From Cepaea nemoralis (lineage: Eukaryota; Mollusca; Gastropoda; Stylommatophora; Helicidae), in assembly GCA_014155875.1 (NCBI GenBank), contig JACEFZ010021368.1:166501-230500 (forward strand): a DNA stretch of 64,000 bases, given 5' to 3'. Both the position numbers and the translations under genes were made by a program. Positions 10,282 through 20,725 of the stretch are shown piece after piece. Numbering within the stretch: position 1 is the first letter of the stretch; every line of letters begins with the position of its first letter. The notes beneath the pieces were generated by a model. It was not told where the DNA came from. It made no database searches and saw nothing but the letters and a program-made list of their open reading frames with translations.

Positions 10282-11296
10282 GAAAATATTACTACGATCC
10301 TCAGACACCCGGAGCCTACGGCGGAGCCGCCGCTCTAAAACGGAATACTAAATTGAAGAAGGTAGAGACTTCGCTACGCCATCAGGATACGTATACATTA
10401 CATAAACCGATCCGGCGTCGTTTCCAGAGACGTCAAACCATAACCGGTGGTATAAATCATCAATTTCAAGCCGATTTGATAGATATGAGAAAATTACAAC
10501 GATACAATGATGGGATGTCGTATCTAGTGACGTGTCTCGATGTTTTTAGTAAATACGCTTGGGCCATCCCAATCAAGAAGAAAACGGGGAAAGAGCTAAT
10601 GGACGCCGTGAGTAAAATATTTACCGATAGACAACCGATAAATTTTCAGACAATAAAGGATCGGAATTTGTCAACCGGACTTTTTTAAAATTTCTAAAAG
10701 ATCTAGGTGTGCATTTCTTCACTAGTGAGAATGAAGACATTAAAGCCGCCATAGTGGAAAGATTCAATCGAACCCTGAAAGAAAAAATATGGCGCTATTT
10801 CACAAGGACCGATAAACTTCGCTACGTCGACGTGATAGATAAACTGATCCGCAACTACAACGGGTCGTATCACAGAAGTATTCGTATGGCGCACACGCAA
10901 GTCAACTTTACGAATCAAAACGAGGTGTAGAATAACCTGTATCAGAAGACTTTCGACAGAAAAGTGTATTTTACACCCGGTGATCGAGTCAGACTGGCTC
11001 AACCAAAACAACCTTTTAAAAAGGGGTATACGCCCTCGTGGACAGAAGAACTATTTACCGTCAGTCGTATACATCAGACCAGTCCGGTCACGTATGTGCT
11101 AAAAGACGATTCGTGGGAAGAACTTCAAGGGTCATTCTACCGAGAAGAAATACAACTCGTCGGAGACAAGCAAGTGTATCGCGTCGAATCAGTCTTACAA
11201 GAACGACCCAGGCGAGGTGGTAAAGAGTACTTAGTCAAGTGGTTCGGCTATCCCAAGTCATTCAACAGTTGGGTCTCAGACCTAACCAGCTACTAA
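10266..11296 (+). pseudogene. Chromodomain integrase (F54H12.3-like), left copy (broken)
   Basis: A retroviral-type rve integrase core with C-terminal chromodomain, which inserts the linear element into host DNA. QADLIDM holds the first catalytic Asp, and the Glu segment VERFNRTLKE remains near 10755. An indel near 10651 destroys the frame just at the second catalytic Asp. A second lesion, TAG at 10928-10930, is shared with the right arm. The downstream part (10964-11296) keeps the SH3-like strand region and chromodomain (YLVKWFGYPKSFNSW). Confidence 0.92.
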
Positions 11297-11550
11297 TGGA
11301 AGAAACCAAAGTGGAAACTAACGCACAAAGTACCAGAGAAGGTGAAAAATATTCGCTCTGGTGCATATTTGGTCGTCGAGTGCCGCGACTAGAGATTGTC
11401 TTCTTCTGTCAACTGCTCGTTATATACACCGTCATCGGTGTATCACTATTCAATCTGTCTCGAGACAACGTCGACGCAGCCGAGGGCAAGTTGTGGATCG
11501 CTCCACTAAGCAGCTGTCTGGGTTACATGCTACCAAACCCGAAAATATGA
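11296..11550 (+). CDS. Small two-helix membrane protein, left copy
   Basis: 84 residues, open in both arms. A polar N-terminus leads to a membrane segment (about residues 33-55, LEIVFFCQLLVIYTVIGV) and a second hydrophobic stretch near the C-terminus (LSSCLGYMLPNP). Its ATG shares the A of the integrase stop (TAATG). Its own TGA lies in an ATGA overlap with the next gene. I do not recognise a function; a virion or membrane-entry role would be a guess. Confidence 0.7.
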   Translation: MEETKVETNAQSTREGEKYSLWCIFGRRVPRLEIVFFCQLLVIYTVIGVSLFNLSRDNVDAAEGKLWIAPLSSCLGYMLPNPKI

Positions 11551-12308
11551 GTTTCTAAGTGACATTACCGAGCAATGATTCGCCCAACATGTTTCCCAAG
11601 AACACTCCAGGTCACTATTTCGTCAAGTTACCGCAGACTATTGAGGTGAATCAACACTACGAAGTGGATCTGGCCGAAATTCAATTTCCCAACTACTACT
11701 GCAATGTGATAGAGCATGAAGTGTGGATAAGATACATCTCACCCACCAGAGGAAATTCCAGAAAACTGTGTCCCCCAGGCCTATACAGCTCACCAGTCGC
11801 GTTTATAGCGGAGCTGAATCGAATAATAAACGAGTCGGAGTTGGATGATCAGACGCGAGTCAGATTCTTTTTTGACAATACCTCAAAGAAAGTCATCGTG
11901 AAAATATTCGAACCGGGAGCCGTGGCTATGTTTAGCAAAAAGCTGAAAGAGATATTAGGACTTCACTCATCGAAGATATCACACACCAACCCATTGATGG
12001 AAAGCCAACTGGTGATAGACCTGAATAAAGATCTGCAAAATATCTACGTCTACTGCGATCTTATAGCGGCGAGACCAGTCGGAGACGTCATGGTCACATT
12101 ACTGAGGACGGTACCTATCATGAGTCAGCTGTCGGCTTCGGTGTAACGCGCCTATGACAAACCTCATTACGTGCCGCTGAGTCGGTACTCCTTCGACACG
12201 GTGGAAATCCTTTTAACCACCGATACGGGTACAAACGTCTCATTCACTTCCGGGACTTCAGTGCTGACGTTACATTTTCGAATTCGGAGGAGATCAGACC
12301 TAGAATAA
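11547..12308 (+). pseudogene. Penton-like minor capsid protein, left copy (broken)
   Basis: Polintons carry a single jelly-roll minor capsid protein, and this is its likely equivalent (253 codons between the shared start and stop). Motifs include YFVKLPQTIEV and LAEIQFPNYYCNV. Here codon 4 is TAA (11556-11558) and a further TAA lies at 12144-12146; the right arm has sense codons at both. The frame between is otherwise open. The terminal TAA overlaps the next ATG. Assignment as penton is from genomic position and general resemblance. Confidence 0.75.
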
Positions 12309-12757
12309 TGAAATGCGTGGCGCTACGTCGAAATCCCAGACCCTATGAGGACTTTTACTGTAATAAAGTTGGACATGGCATGCCGGTCTTTGTGGGTGGT
12401 CGGAGTCAGAGAGGTCGCGGCATCGGCAGCTTCTTCAGTGGACTCGGTCGCACGATTCTACCCTGGTTAAAGACCGGTGGTAAGGCCCTACTCAGAGAAG
12501 GTCTCGGGACGGGTCTGCGAGTGGCCCAAGGTGCTTTGGCTGGTAGAAATGTTGGGGATTCCTTCAAAGAACACGCCAAGCAAGCTGGTCAGCGTCTACT
12601 GCAAGGAGCTGTTTACCACGTTAGCCAATCAGGTAGCGGTATCAGATGAAAGAGACGCGCAGCGCCACCTGGGGAGCCCACTAAACGTATAAAACTAACC
12701 CCCACACATAGTCGAGCTCATAAGAAGAAACACCTGCACTCGGATATCTTTGCATAA
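12308..12757 (+). pseudogene. Gly-rich basic virion-type protein, left copy (premature stop)
   Basis: Starts MKCVALRRNPRPYEDFYC, then a Gly/Arg-rich amphipathic stretch (GRGIGSFFSGLGRTILPW) and a basic tail. A TGA at 12647-12649 replaces a sense codon of the right arm, cutting the basic C-terminus. It looks like adenovirus pVI/pX-type minor proteins in composition, but homology is not established. The ancestral stop overlaps the capsid ATG (TAATG, 12755-12759). Confidence 0.75.
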
Positions 12758-13394
12758 TGGCTCTTATTCATCCTCACTCATGTGAGTGTCTTCATTCTGG
12801 TCTGGATCTATTTAGTGTACCACCCACGCAGACCGCCGTGGAAAGGGTCAATTTCTTGAGATACATCCTTTAGCTTCGCTAGCCCCCGGCGCACCTACAG
12901 AATTTGCCATCTCTGGTGCCAGTGAAGAGTATCTGGATCTGTTTAACACTTTCTTACACATCAGAGCTAAAGTCACACTACCCAACGGTGACAAACTACC
13001 ACCCACAGCCGAGGTCGCTCCCGTCAACTATTACATGCACACTTTATTTTCTCAAGTGGACGTCTCACTCAACGACACGCTAATCACCCCCAGTGAAAAT
13101 ACGTATCCGTATAGAGCCTACTTGGAAGCAACTTTGAACCATGGGGAAGAAGCCAAAAAGAGTCATCTCTCAGCCGCCCTCTATTACTATGACACGGCTA
13201 AATTCCTCGATGACACGCAAGGCTAAAACAACAAGGGGCTAAGAACACGACGTCAACTAGCCAGTGAGAGTCAAGAAATAGATATGATGGGTCGATTACA
13301 CGACAACATTTTTGTGCAAGATCCCTACATGATAAACGGTGTGGATGTGAAAATTAAGCTGACTCCATTCAAGGCCATTGTTAAACAAATGTGA
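12757..13394 (+). pseudogene. Major capsid protein N-terminal part (F54H12.2-like), left copy
   Basis: Same fragment as the right arm, with a one-base loss near 12845 and TAA at 13224-13226. The sequence breaks off after the KLTP region directly into tandem repeats that supply the stop. Double jelly-roll capsid proteins of this group are roughly twice as long, so the second jelly roll is missing. Confidence 0.88.
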
Positions 13395-14455
13395 AAAGGT
13401 TAGTCGAATTTCAAACCAAACTTATAAAAAATCTCAGTCAAACATATGAAAAGTAGGAAAATTTGTTAACCAAACGTGAAAAGTTTGGCCAACTGTCACC
13501 CAAACTTATGAAAAGTGGGAAATTTTGTTGTCCAGCTGTGAAAAGTTTGACCAAATTTCACCCAAACTTATGAAAAGTAGGAAACTTTGTTAACCAAAAG
13601 GCGAAAAGTTTGGTCAAAGTTCAACCACAAGCATCAACAAGTAGGAACATTTGTTAACGAAAGTGAAAAGGTTAGCCAAAGTTCAAACAAACTCATAAAA
13701 ATTAGGAGACTTTGTTAACCAAATGGCAAAAATCTTGCCCAAGTAATAAAATTTGTTAGCCAGAGTGTGAAAATTTTGGCTACATTTCAACCAGATTTAG
13801 AAAAAAGCTCACCCAATGTTATGAAAAGTAGGAAAATTTGTTAATCAAATGCGAAAAGGTTAGACGAATTTCAAACCACACTTATAAAAAGCTCAGTCAA
13901 ACATATAAAAAGTAGGAACATTTTTTAACCGAACGTGAAAAGTTTGGCCAACTGTCAACCAACCCTATGAAAAGTGGGAAATTTTGTTGTCCAGATGTGA
14001 AAAGTGTGACCACACTTCACCCGAACTTATGAAAAGTAGGAAACTTTGTTAACCAAAGCGCAAAAAGCTTGGTCAAGTAAGAAAATGAGTTAACCATATG
14101 TGAAAAAGTTAACCAAATTTCAAACCAAACATATAAAATTCTCAGTCAAACATATGAAAAATAGGAAGAATTTGTTAACCAAACTTGAAAAGTTTGGTCA
14201 AAAACTTATGAAAAGTAGGCGATTTTGTTGTCCAGATGTGAAAATTGTGACCAAATTTCACCCATACTTATGAAAAGTAGGAAACTTTGTTAACCAAATG
14301 GTAAAAACCTTGGCCAAGTAAGAAAATGTGTTAACCAAAGGTGAAAATTTTTGGACAAGTTTGACCAAATTTCAAACAAAACTCATAAAAACTAGGAAAC
14401 TTTGTTAACCAAATGTGAAAAGTTTGACCAAACTTCATCAAAACTTATAAGATAT
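13376..14455. repeat. Tandem repeat array, left arm
   Basis: Degenerate units of about 60 nt built around CTTATGAAAAGTAGGAAA and TTTGTTAACCAAA. Sub-types recur at about 460 nt (compare 13380 and 13842), so a higher-order unit is present about twice here and about once in the right arm. The array starts inside the last codons of the truncated capsid gene. No coding potential. Confidence 0.92.
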
Positions 14456-14530
14456 TCGCCTGTCCCCTAGGCAAACAACAGTTGTATTTCAGAAAATTAA
14501 ACGTATCTTATGTAATAAGTCGCTATAATT

Positions 14531-16800
14531 AGTTAGTTAGTTAGTCTTTCCTCTTGAGCCTAAGGCGGCGCATAGGGCAGAAGTCCTGTCTCTCCATGCT
14601 TGGCGGTTCGCTGCTACCTGTTGTAGATCTTGGATATTTACTTGGCCATTGAATGAGCCTTCTCTAATGATGGTTCTACGCAGGGTCTCTCTTGGTCTTC
14701 CCCGTTTTCTTTTCACTACCGGTGACCATATGAGGGCTTGGTAGGGGAGTCTTGTCTTGTCCATTCTGAGTACATGGCCGATGTAGTTCCAACGGCGTCG
14801 TCTTATGAAATTGGATACTGTATCTTGCTTAGTCTCTTGTCTTATTTGCGAATTGGTTCTGAAGTCTGTCCAGTGGATGTTTAGAAGTCTTCTAAGACAT
14901 TTGTTCTCAAAATTGTCTAATTTTTTTTATCTAAAGCTACCGTTGATTTCAAACTTTCACATCCATACGTTAACACTGGAATCACACAAGAGTTGAAGAT
15001 TTTAAGTTGTGTGTGTTTGCTGAGTGTCTTTGACTTCCAGATGTTTGACAGTTTATTGAAGGCACTAGATGCCAGTGCGATTCTAGATGATATTTCTGGT
15101 GTTGAGTCCCGTGTAGATGTCATTTTGCTTCCTAGGTATGTGAAGCTGTTGACTTTTTCAAGAACGTAGCTGTTCAATTTGGTGTCATCTGAACTGTTGG
15201 TAAGATCAATAGTCTTTGTTTTTGTGGTGTTAATTTGGAGACCAATTTGCCCTGAAACATTTTGGAGGTGGTTTTTTTTTCTCTTGGGCATCCGGGTGTG
15301 TTGAACTCAAAAGCACTAAGTCGTCGGCAAAGTCCAGGTCTTCTAGAGTTTTGTCAACCCAATGGATGCCCATATTTGTGTTGTTTGTGCATTTGCGCAT
15401 GACCCAATCGATAGCTATTCCAAAAAGCATCGATGATAAGACACAACCCTGTTTCACTCCTGTTTCGACTGAGAACCAGTCAGAATTGCCTGTTTCTGTT
15501 CTTACGCAGCAACGTGTCTCTTTGTAGAAAGATTTTATGACGTTGGTATATTTGGTAGGAAAACCATAGATGTTAAGTAGATTCCAAAGTGAAGGACGGT
15601 GGATGCTGTCGAAGGCTTTTTGAAAGTCGACAAAGTTGGTGATTAATTTCGACTGGAATTATACGGAGTCTTCAATGATTATTCTGAGGGTGAAAATGTG
15701 GTCTATGCATGACCGTTTTGGTCTGAAGCCTGCTTGTTCTTCTCTGAGCCTTTCATCTATCGCCTTTGTCAACATGCTACAAAAAAGTTTTCCTGGTACT
15801 GATAATAGAGTGATACCACGCCAATTATTGCAATCAGACATATCGCCCTTTTAGGCAGTTTGAAAATTACACCATCTTTCGACTGTTGTGGTGGGGATTC
15901 GCTTTGCCAGATATCATTGATCAGCTGTAACAAACGTTGTAAGTCGTTCTCATCTGCTGCTTTGAGCTTTTCTCCTGAGATTTCATCTTCACCAACAGCT
16001 TTGTTGTTCTTAATTTTTTTTGTTATGGCTGCTTTAATCTCTTCCATTGTGAATGAATCGCTGGAGACATCTAGTGGGGGCATAGTAATTTCTCCATCCA
16101 GGTTCGGAAAAGTGTCAGGCTGCGGTCTATTTAATATTTCTTTGAAATGTTCTGCCCATAGTTGCTTTTGAAGGTCATCGGATAACAGTTGATTGCCTTG
16201 TTTGTCTTTGATGGGTATATTTGGTGTAGGTGAGTGGTTGCATAGTTGCTTCATGATATGGAATACGGCTCTGTTGTTTCCAGTTCTGGCAGCTGCTTCG
16301 GCGTCGGAGGCCAGGCTGTGAATAAAGTTCTGTTTGTCTTTCCGTGCGCTTGATTTCACCTCGTTATCCAACATAGAGTATTTTTGCTTATGGGTTTCAT
16401 ATGTAGATGTGTCTTTTGCAGAAAGAAGTGTTAGTTTTGCTTGTTTTCTTTCTTGAATCTTCGTCCAGGTGTTATCGCGTAGCCACTTCTTCTTCTGTCT
16501 TTGTACGTAGCCGACTGTGTTTGTTGCAGCATTTAGCAAGGTATTTTTTAGGAAATTCCAATTTTCTTCAATGTTGTTTTTAATATTCGCATTGCTCGAT
16601 ATACTTTCTTTGTTAGCATAGATGCTTTGTACCTCTGAATTGAATGCGAGTTGGTATTCTTTAGTCAGTATGGACTGTGAGTTTAGTTTCTTAATTCTGG
16701 GTAATCTGTGCAGAGTCTTGAGCTTTATTTTTAGTTTGGCAATGCAGAGATTGTGATCACTGCCAGCATCTGCAACTCTGTAGGCTATAACTTCTTGTAC
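14531..16800 (-). mobile_element. 5'-truncated LINE between the palindrome arms
   Basis: Minus-strand LINE with (CTAA)n tail at 14531-14545. It begins within the endonuclease (VADAGSDHNLCIAK), then a linker (16539 down), RT motifs (NWRGITLLS, KQGCVLSS, LDFADDLVLLSS near 15330) and a C-terminus RKRGRPRETLRR. Several frameshifts and stops make it a pseudogene. It is a secondary insertion: the arms stop at its edges. No clear target duplication was found, so insertion may have been accompanied by a small deletion. Confidence 0.9.
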
Positions 16801-16920
16801 TTATGAACGGAAATTAACAATTAAATTTCCACATTAAACATTCAAGTTGGAAACAAAAAGAGAAATTTAATTGTTAATTTTTTGTACAATTTTATTGTTG
16901 AAATTTTATTTTGTTCCTTC
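16801..16920. other. Central spacer with small perfect-type hairpin
   Basis: 16810-16829 and 16862-16881 are inverted repeats (19 of 20 bases) around a 32-nt loop. This is probably the original turn of the palindrome, now separated from the left arm by the LINE. Confidence 0.7.
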
Positions 16921-16989
16921 AATTATAGTGACTTATTACATAAGATACGTTTAATTTTCTGAAATACAACTGTTGTTTGCCTAGGGGAC

Positions 16990-17612
16990 AGGCGAATATC
17001 TTATAAGTTTCGATGAAGTTTGGTCAAACTTTTCACATTTGGTTAACAAAGTTTCCTAGCTTTTATGAGTATTGTTTGAAATTTGGTCAAACTTGTCCAA
17101 AAATTTTCACCTTTGGTTAACACATTTTCTTACTTGGCCAAGGTTTTTACCATTTGGTTAACAAAGTTTCCTACTTTTCATAAGTATGGGTGAAATTTGG
17201 TCTCACTTTTCACATCTGGACAACAAAATCTCCCACTTTTCATAAGTTTTTGGCCAAACTTGTTCAAGTTTGGTTAACAAATTCTTCCTATTTTTCATAT
17301 GTTTGACTAAGATTTGTATATGTTTGGTTTGAAATTTGGTTAACTTTTTCACATATGGTTAACACATTTTCTTACTTGACCAAACTTTTCGCCTTTTGGT
17401 TAATAAAGTTTCCTACTTTTCATAAGTTCGGGTGAAGTGTGGTCAAACTTTTCACAGCTGGACAACAAAATTTCCCACTTTTCATAAGTTTGGGTGACAG
17501 TTGGACAAACTTTTCACGTTTGGTTAACAAATTTTCCTACCTTTCATGTTTCACTGAGATTTTTTATAAGTTTGGTTTGAAATTCGACTAACCTTTTCAC
17601 ATTTGGTTAACA
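16990..17612. repeat. Tandem repeat array, right arm
   Basis: Inverted equivalent of the left array, about 620 bp, with the same unit types and junction to the capsid gene. It lacks roughly one higher-order unit of the left array. Confidence 0.92.
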
Positions 17613-18235
17613 ATGGCCTTGGATGGAGTCAGCTTAATTTTCACATCCACACCGTTTATCGTGTAGCGGTCTTGCACACAAATTTCGGCGTGTAATCGAC
17701 CCATCATATCTATTTCTTGACTCTCACTGGCTAGTTGACGTCGTGTTCTTAGCCCCTTGTTGTTTTCGCCTTGCGTGTCATCGAGGAATTTAGCCGTGTC
17801 ATAGTAATAGAGGGCGGCTGAGAGATGATTCTTTTTGGCTTCTTCCCCATGGTTCAAAGTTGCTTCCAAGTAGGCTCTATAGGGATACGTATTTTCACTG
17901 GGGGTGATTAGCGTGTCGTTGAGTGAGACGTCCACTTGAGAAAATAAACTGTGCATGTAATAGTTGACGGGAGCGACCTCGGCTGTGGGTGGTAGTTTGT
18001 CATCGTTGGGTAGTGTGACTTTAGCTCTGATGTGTAAGAAAGTGTTAAACAGATCCAGATACTCTTCACTGGCACCAGAGATGGCAAATTCTGTAGGTGC
18101 GCCGGGGGCTATCGAAGCTAAAGGATGTATCTCCAGAAATTGACCCTTTTCCACGGCGGTCTGCGTGGGTGGTACACTAAATAGATCCAGACCAGAATGA
18201 AGACACTCACATGAATGAGGATGAATCAGAGCCAT
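17597..18235 (-). CDS. Major capsid protein, N-terminal part (F54H12.2-like), right copy
   Basis: A 212-codon open frame resembling the N-terminal jelly roll of Polinton major capsid proteins (GLDLFSVPPTQTAVE; NYYMHSLFSQVDVSLN; TYPYRAYLEATLN; MMGRLHAEI). After KIKLTPSKAIV it enters the tandem array, which supplies the stop. The second half, including the second jelly roll, is absent, so no functional capsid is expected. Its ATG at 18235 shares the A of the preceding stop (TAATG). Confidence 0.88.
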   Translation of the reverse strand: MALIHPHSCECLHSGLDLFSVPPTQTAVEKGQFLEIHPLASIAPGAPTEFAISGASEEYLDLFNTFLHIRAKVTLPNDDKLPPTAEVAPVNYYMHSLFSQVDVSLNDTLITPSENTYPYRAYLEATLNHGEEAKKNHLSAALYYYDTAKFLDDTQGENNKGLRTRRQLASESQEIDMMGRLHAEICVQDRYTINGVDVKIKLTPSKAIVNQM

Positions 18236-18684
18236 TATGCAAAGATATCCGAGTGCTGGTGTTTCTTCTTATGAGCTCGACTATGTGTGGGGGCTAGTTT
18301 TATACGTTTACTGGGCTCCCCAGGTGGCGCTGCGCGTCTCTTTCTTCTGATACCGCTACCTGATTGGCTAACGTGGTTAACAGCTCCTTGCAGTAGACGC
18401 TGACCAGCTTGTTTGGCGTGTTCTTTGAAGGAATCCCCAACATGTCTACCAGCCAAAGCATCTTGGGCCACTCGCAGACCCGTCCCGAGACCTTCTCTGA
18501 GTAGGGCCTTACCACCGGTCTTTAACCAGGGTAGAATCGTGCGACCGAGTCCACTGAAGAAGCTGCCGATGCCGCGACCTCTCTGACTCCGACCACCCAC
18601 AAAGACCGGCATGCCATGTCCAGCTTGATTACAGTAAAAGTCCTCATAGGGTCTGGGATTTCGACGTAGCGCCACGTATTTCAT
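18235..18684 (-). CDS. Gly-rich basic virion-type protein, right copy (intact)
   Basis: 149 residues. N-terminus MKYVALRRNPRPYEDFYC, then a Gly/Arg-rich amphipathic stretch, a helical middle (FKEHAKQAGQRLLQGAV) and a strongly basic C-terminus (RRKRRAAPPGEPSKRIKL; HKKKHQHS). Composition and position suggest a DNA- or membrane-interacting minor virion protein comparable to adenovirus pVI or pX. Homology is unproven. Start is the ATG overlapping the penton-like gene's stop. Confidence 0.7.
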   Translation of the reverse strand: MKYVALRRNPRPYEDFYCNQAGHGMPVFVGGRSQRGRGIGSFFSGLGRTILPWLKTGGKALLREGLGTGLRVAQDALAGRHVGDSFKEHAKQAGQRLLQGAVNHVSQSGSGIRRKRRAAPPGEPSKRIKLAPTHSRAHKKKHQHSDIFA

Positions 18685-19444
18685 TATTCTAGGTCTGATC
18701 TCCTCCGAATTCGAAAATGTAACGTCAGCACTAAAGTCCCGGAAGTGAATGAGACGTTTGTACACGTATCGGTGGTTAAAAGGATTTCCACCGTGTCGAA
18801 GGAGTACCGACTCAGCGGCACGTAATGAGGTTTGTCATAGGCGCGATACACCGAAGCCGACAGCTGACTAATGATAGGTGCCGTCCTCAGTAATGGGACC
18901 ATGATGTCTCCGACTAGTCTCGCCGCTATAATATCGCAGTAGACGTAGATACTTTGCAGATCGTTATTCAGGTCTATCACCAGTTGGCCTTCCATCAATG
19001 GGTTGGTGTGTGATATCTTCGATGAGTGAAGTCCTAATATCTCTTTAAGCTTTTCGCTAAACATAGCCACGGCCCCCGGTTCGAATATTTTCACGATGAC
19101 TTACTTTGAGGTATTGTCGAAAAAGAATCTGACTCGCGTCTGATCATCCACCTCCGACTCTTTTATTATTCGATTCAGCTCCGCTATAAACGCGGCTGGT
19201 GAGCTGTATAGGCCTGGGGGACACAGTTTTTGGAATTTCCTCTGGTGGGTGAGATGTATCTTATCCACACTTCATGCTCTACCACATTGCAGTAGTAGTT
19301 GGGAAATTGAATTTCGGCCAGACCCACTTCGTAGTGTTGATTCACCTCAATAGTCTGCGGTAACTTGACGAAATAGTGACCTGGAGTGTTCTTGGGAAAC
19401 ATGTTGGGCGAAGCATTGCTCGGTAATGTCACGTAGAAACTCAT
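18684..19444 (-). pseudogene. Penton-like minor capsid protein, right copy (broken)
   Basis: Opens MSFYVTLPSN and keeps the YFVKLPQTIEV and LAEIQFPNYYCNV motifs. A one-base loss near 19227-19231 shifts the frame and TAA at 19101-19103 adds a stop, both private to this arm. From 19094 down the frame is open again (KIFEPGAVAMFS onward) to the shared stop. Lesions in the two arms fall at different places. Confidence 0.78.
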
Positions 19445-19695
19445 ATTTTCGGGTTTGGTAGCATGTAACCCAGACAGCTGCTTAGTAGAGCGATCCACAA
19501 CTTGCCCTCGGCTGCGTCGACGTTGTCTCGAGACAGATTGAATAGTGATACACCGATGACGGTGTATATAACGAGCAGTTGACAGAAGAAGACAATCTCT
19601 AGTCGCGGCACTCGACGACCAAACATGCACCAGACCGAATTTTTTTCACCTTCTGTAGTATTTTGTGCGTTAGTTTCCACTTTGGTTTCTTCCAT
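19441..19695 (-). CDS. Small two-helix membrane protein, right copy
   Basis: 84 residues, same as the left-arm copy with a handful of substitutions, both hydrophobic segments kept. Start ATG at 19695 overlaps the integrase stop; its TGA lies in ATGA at 19441-19444. Confidence 0.7.
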   Translation of the reverse strand: MEETKVETNAQNTTEGEKNSVWCMFGRRVPRLEIVFFCQLLVIYTVIGVSLFNLSRDNVDAAEGKLWIALLSSCLGYMLPNPKI

Positions 19696-20725
19696 TAGTA
19701 GCTGGTTAGGTCTGAGACCCAACTGTTGAATGACTTAGGATAGCCGAACCACTTGACTAAGTACTCTTTACCACCTCGCCTGTGTCGTTCTTGTAAGACT
19801 GATTCGACGCCATACACTTGCTTGTCTCCGATGAGTTGTATTTCTTCTCGGTAGAATGACCCTTGAAATTCTTCCCACGAATCGTCTTTTAGCACATACG
19901 TGACCGGACTGGTCTGATGTATACGACTGACGGTAAATAGTTCTTCTGTCCACGAGGGCGTATACCCCTTTTTAAAAGGTTGTTTTGGTTGAGCAAGTCT
20001 GACTCGATCACCGGGTGTAAAATACACTTTTCTGTCGAAAGTCTTCTGATACAGGTTATTCTACACCTCGTTTTGATTCGTAAAGTTGCCTTGCGTGGGC
20101 GCCATACGAATACTTCTGTGATACGACCCGTTGTAGTTGCGGATCAGTTTATCTATCACGTCGACGTAGCGAAGTTTATTGGTCTTGGTGAAATAGCGCC
20201 ACATGTTTTCTTTCAGGGTTCGATTGAATCTTTCCACTATGGCGGCTTTAATGTCTTCATTCTCACTAGTGAAGAAATGCACACCTAGATCTTTTAGAAA
20301 TTTAAAAAAAAAGTCCGGTTGACAAATTCCGATCCTTTATCGGTCTGAAAATGTATCGGTTGTCTATCGGTAAATATTTTACTCACGGCGTCCACTAGCT
20401 CTTTCCCCGTTTTCTTCTTGATTGGGATGGCCCAAGCGTATTTACTAAAAACATCGAGACACGTCACTAGATACATCCCATCATTGTATCGTTGTAATTT
20501 TCTCATATCTATCAAATCGGCTAGAAATTGATGATTTATACCACCGGATATGGTTTGACGTCTCTGGAAACGACTTCGGATCGGTTTATGTAATGTATAC
20601 GTATCCTGATGGCGTAGCGAAGTCTCTACCTTCTTCAATTTAGTATTCCGTTTTAGAGCGGTGGCTCCGCCGTAGGCTCCGGGTTTCTGAGGATCGTAGT
20701 AATATTTTCTTAATTGCGAGGCCAT
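19695..20725 (-). pseudogene. Chromodomain integrase (F54H12.3-like), right copy (broken)
   Basis: From ATG 20725 (MASQLRKYYYDP), the rve core shows ADLIDM and TDKGSEF, the first and second catalytic Asp, and VERFNRTLKE with the Glu. A 9-base A run at 20304-20312 (plus strand) shifts the frame after the second Asp; TAG at 20061-20063 is the stop shared with the left arm. The chromodomain (EYLVKWFGYPKSFNSW) remains at 19700-19800. Neither arm encodes a complete integrase. Confidence 0.93.

Larger units (their letters stand above)
8641..14530 (+). repeat. Left arm of the palindrome
   Basis: Reading inward it matches the reverse complement of 16921-22388 from the first base (AGTAGTATAC) to the last shared block (CTATAATT at 14523-14530). 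The match covers the terminal promoter region, all eight genes and the tandem array. It is about 420 bp longer than the right arm, mainly because the array has an extra higher-order unit. Confidence 0.93.

Noticed and set aside
13376..14455. CRISPR-like array
   Set aside because: Units are degenerate, directly adjacent without unique spacers, and the genome is eukaryotic.
15860..16171. Plus-strand 103-codon ORF
   Set aside because: Antisense shadow of the LINE between the palindrome arms.
19445..19630. N-terminal extension of the penton-like ORF, right arm
   Set aside because: It overlaps the membrane protein gene out of frame; the conserved start is the ATG in the ATGA overlap at 19444.
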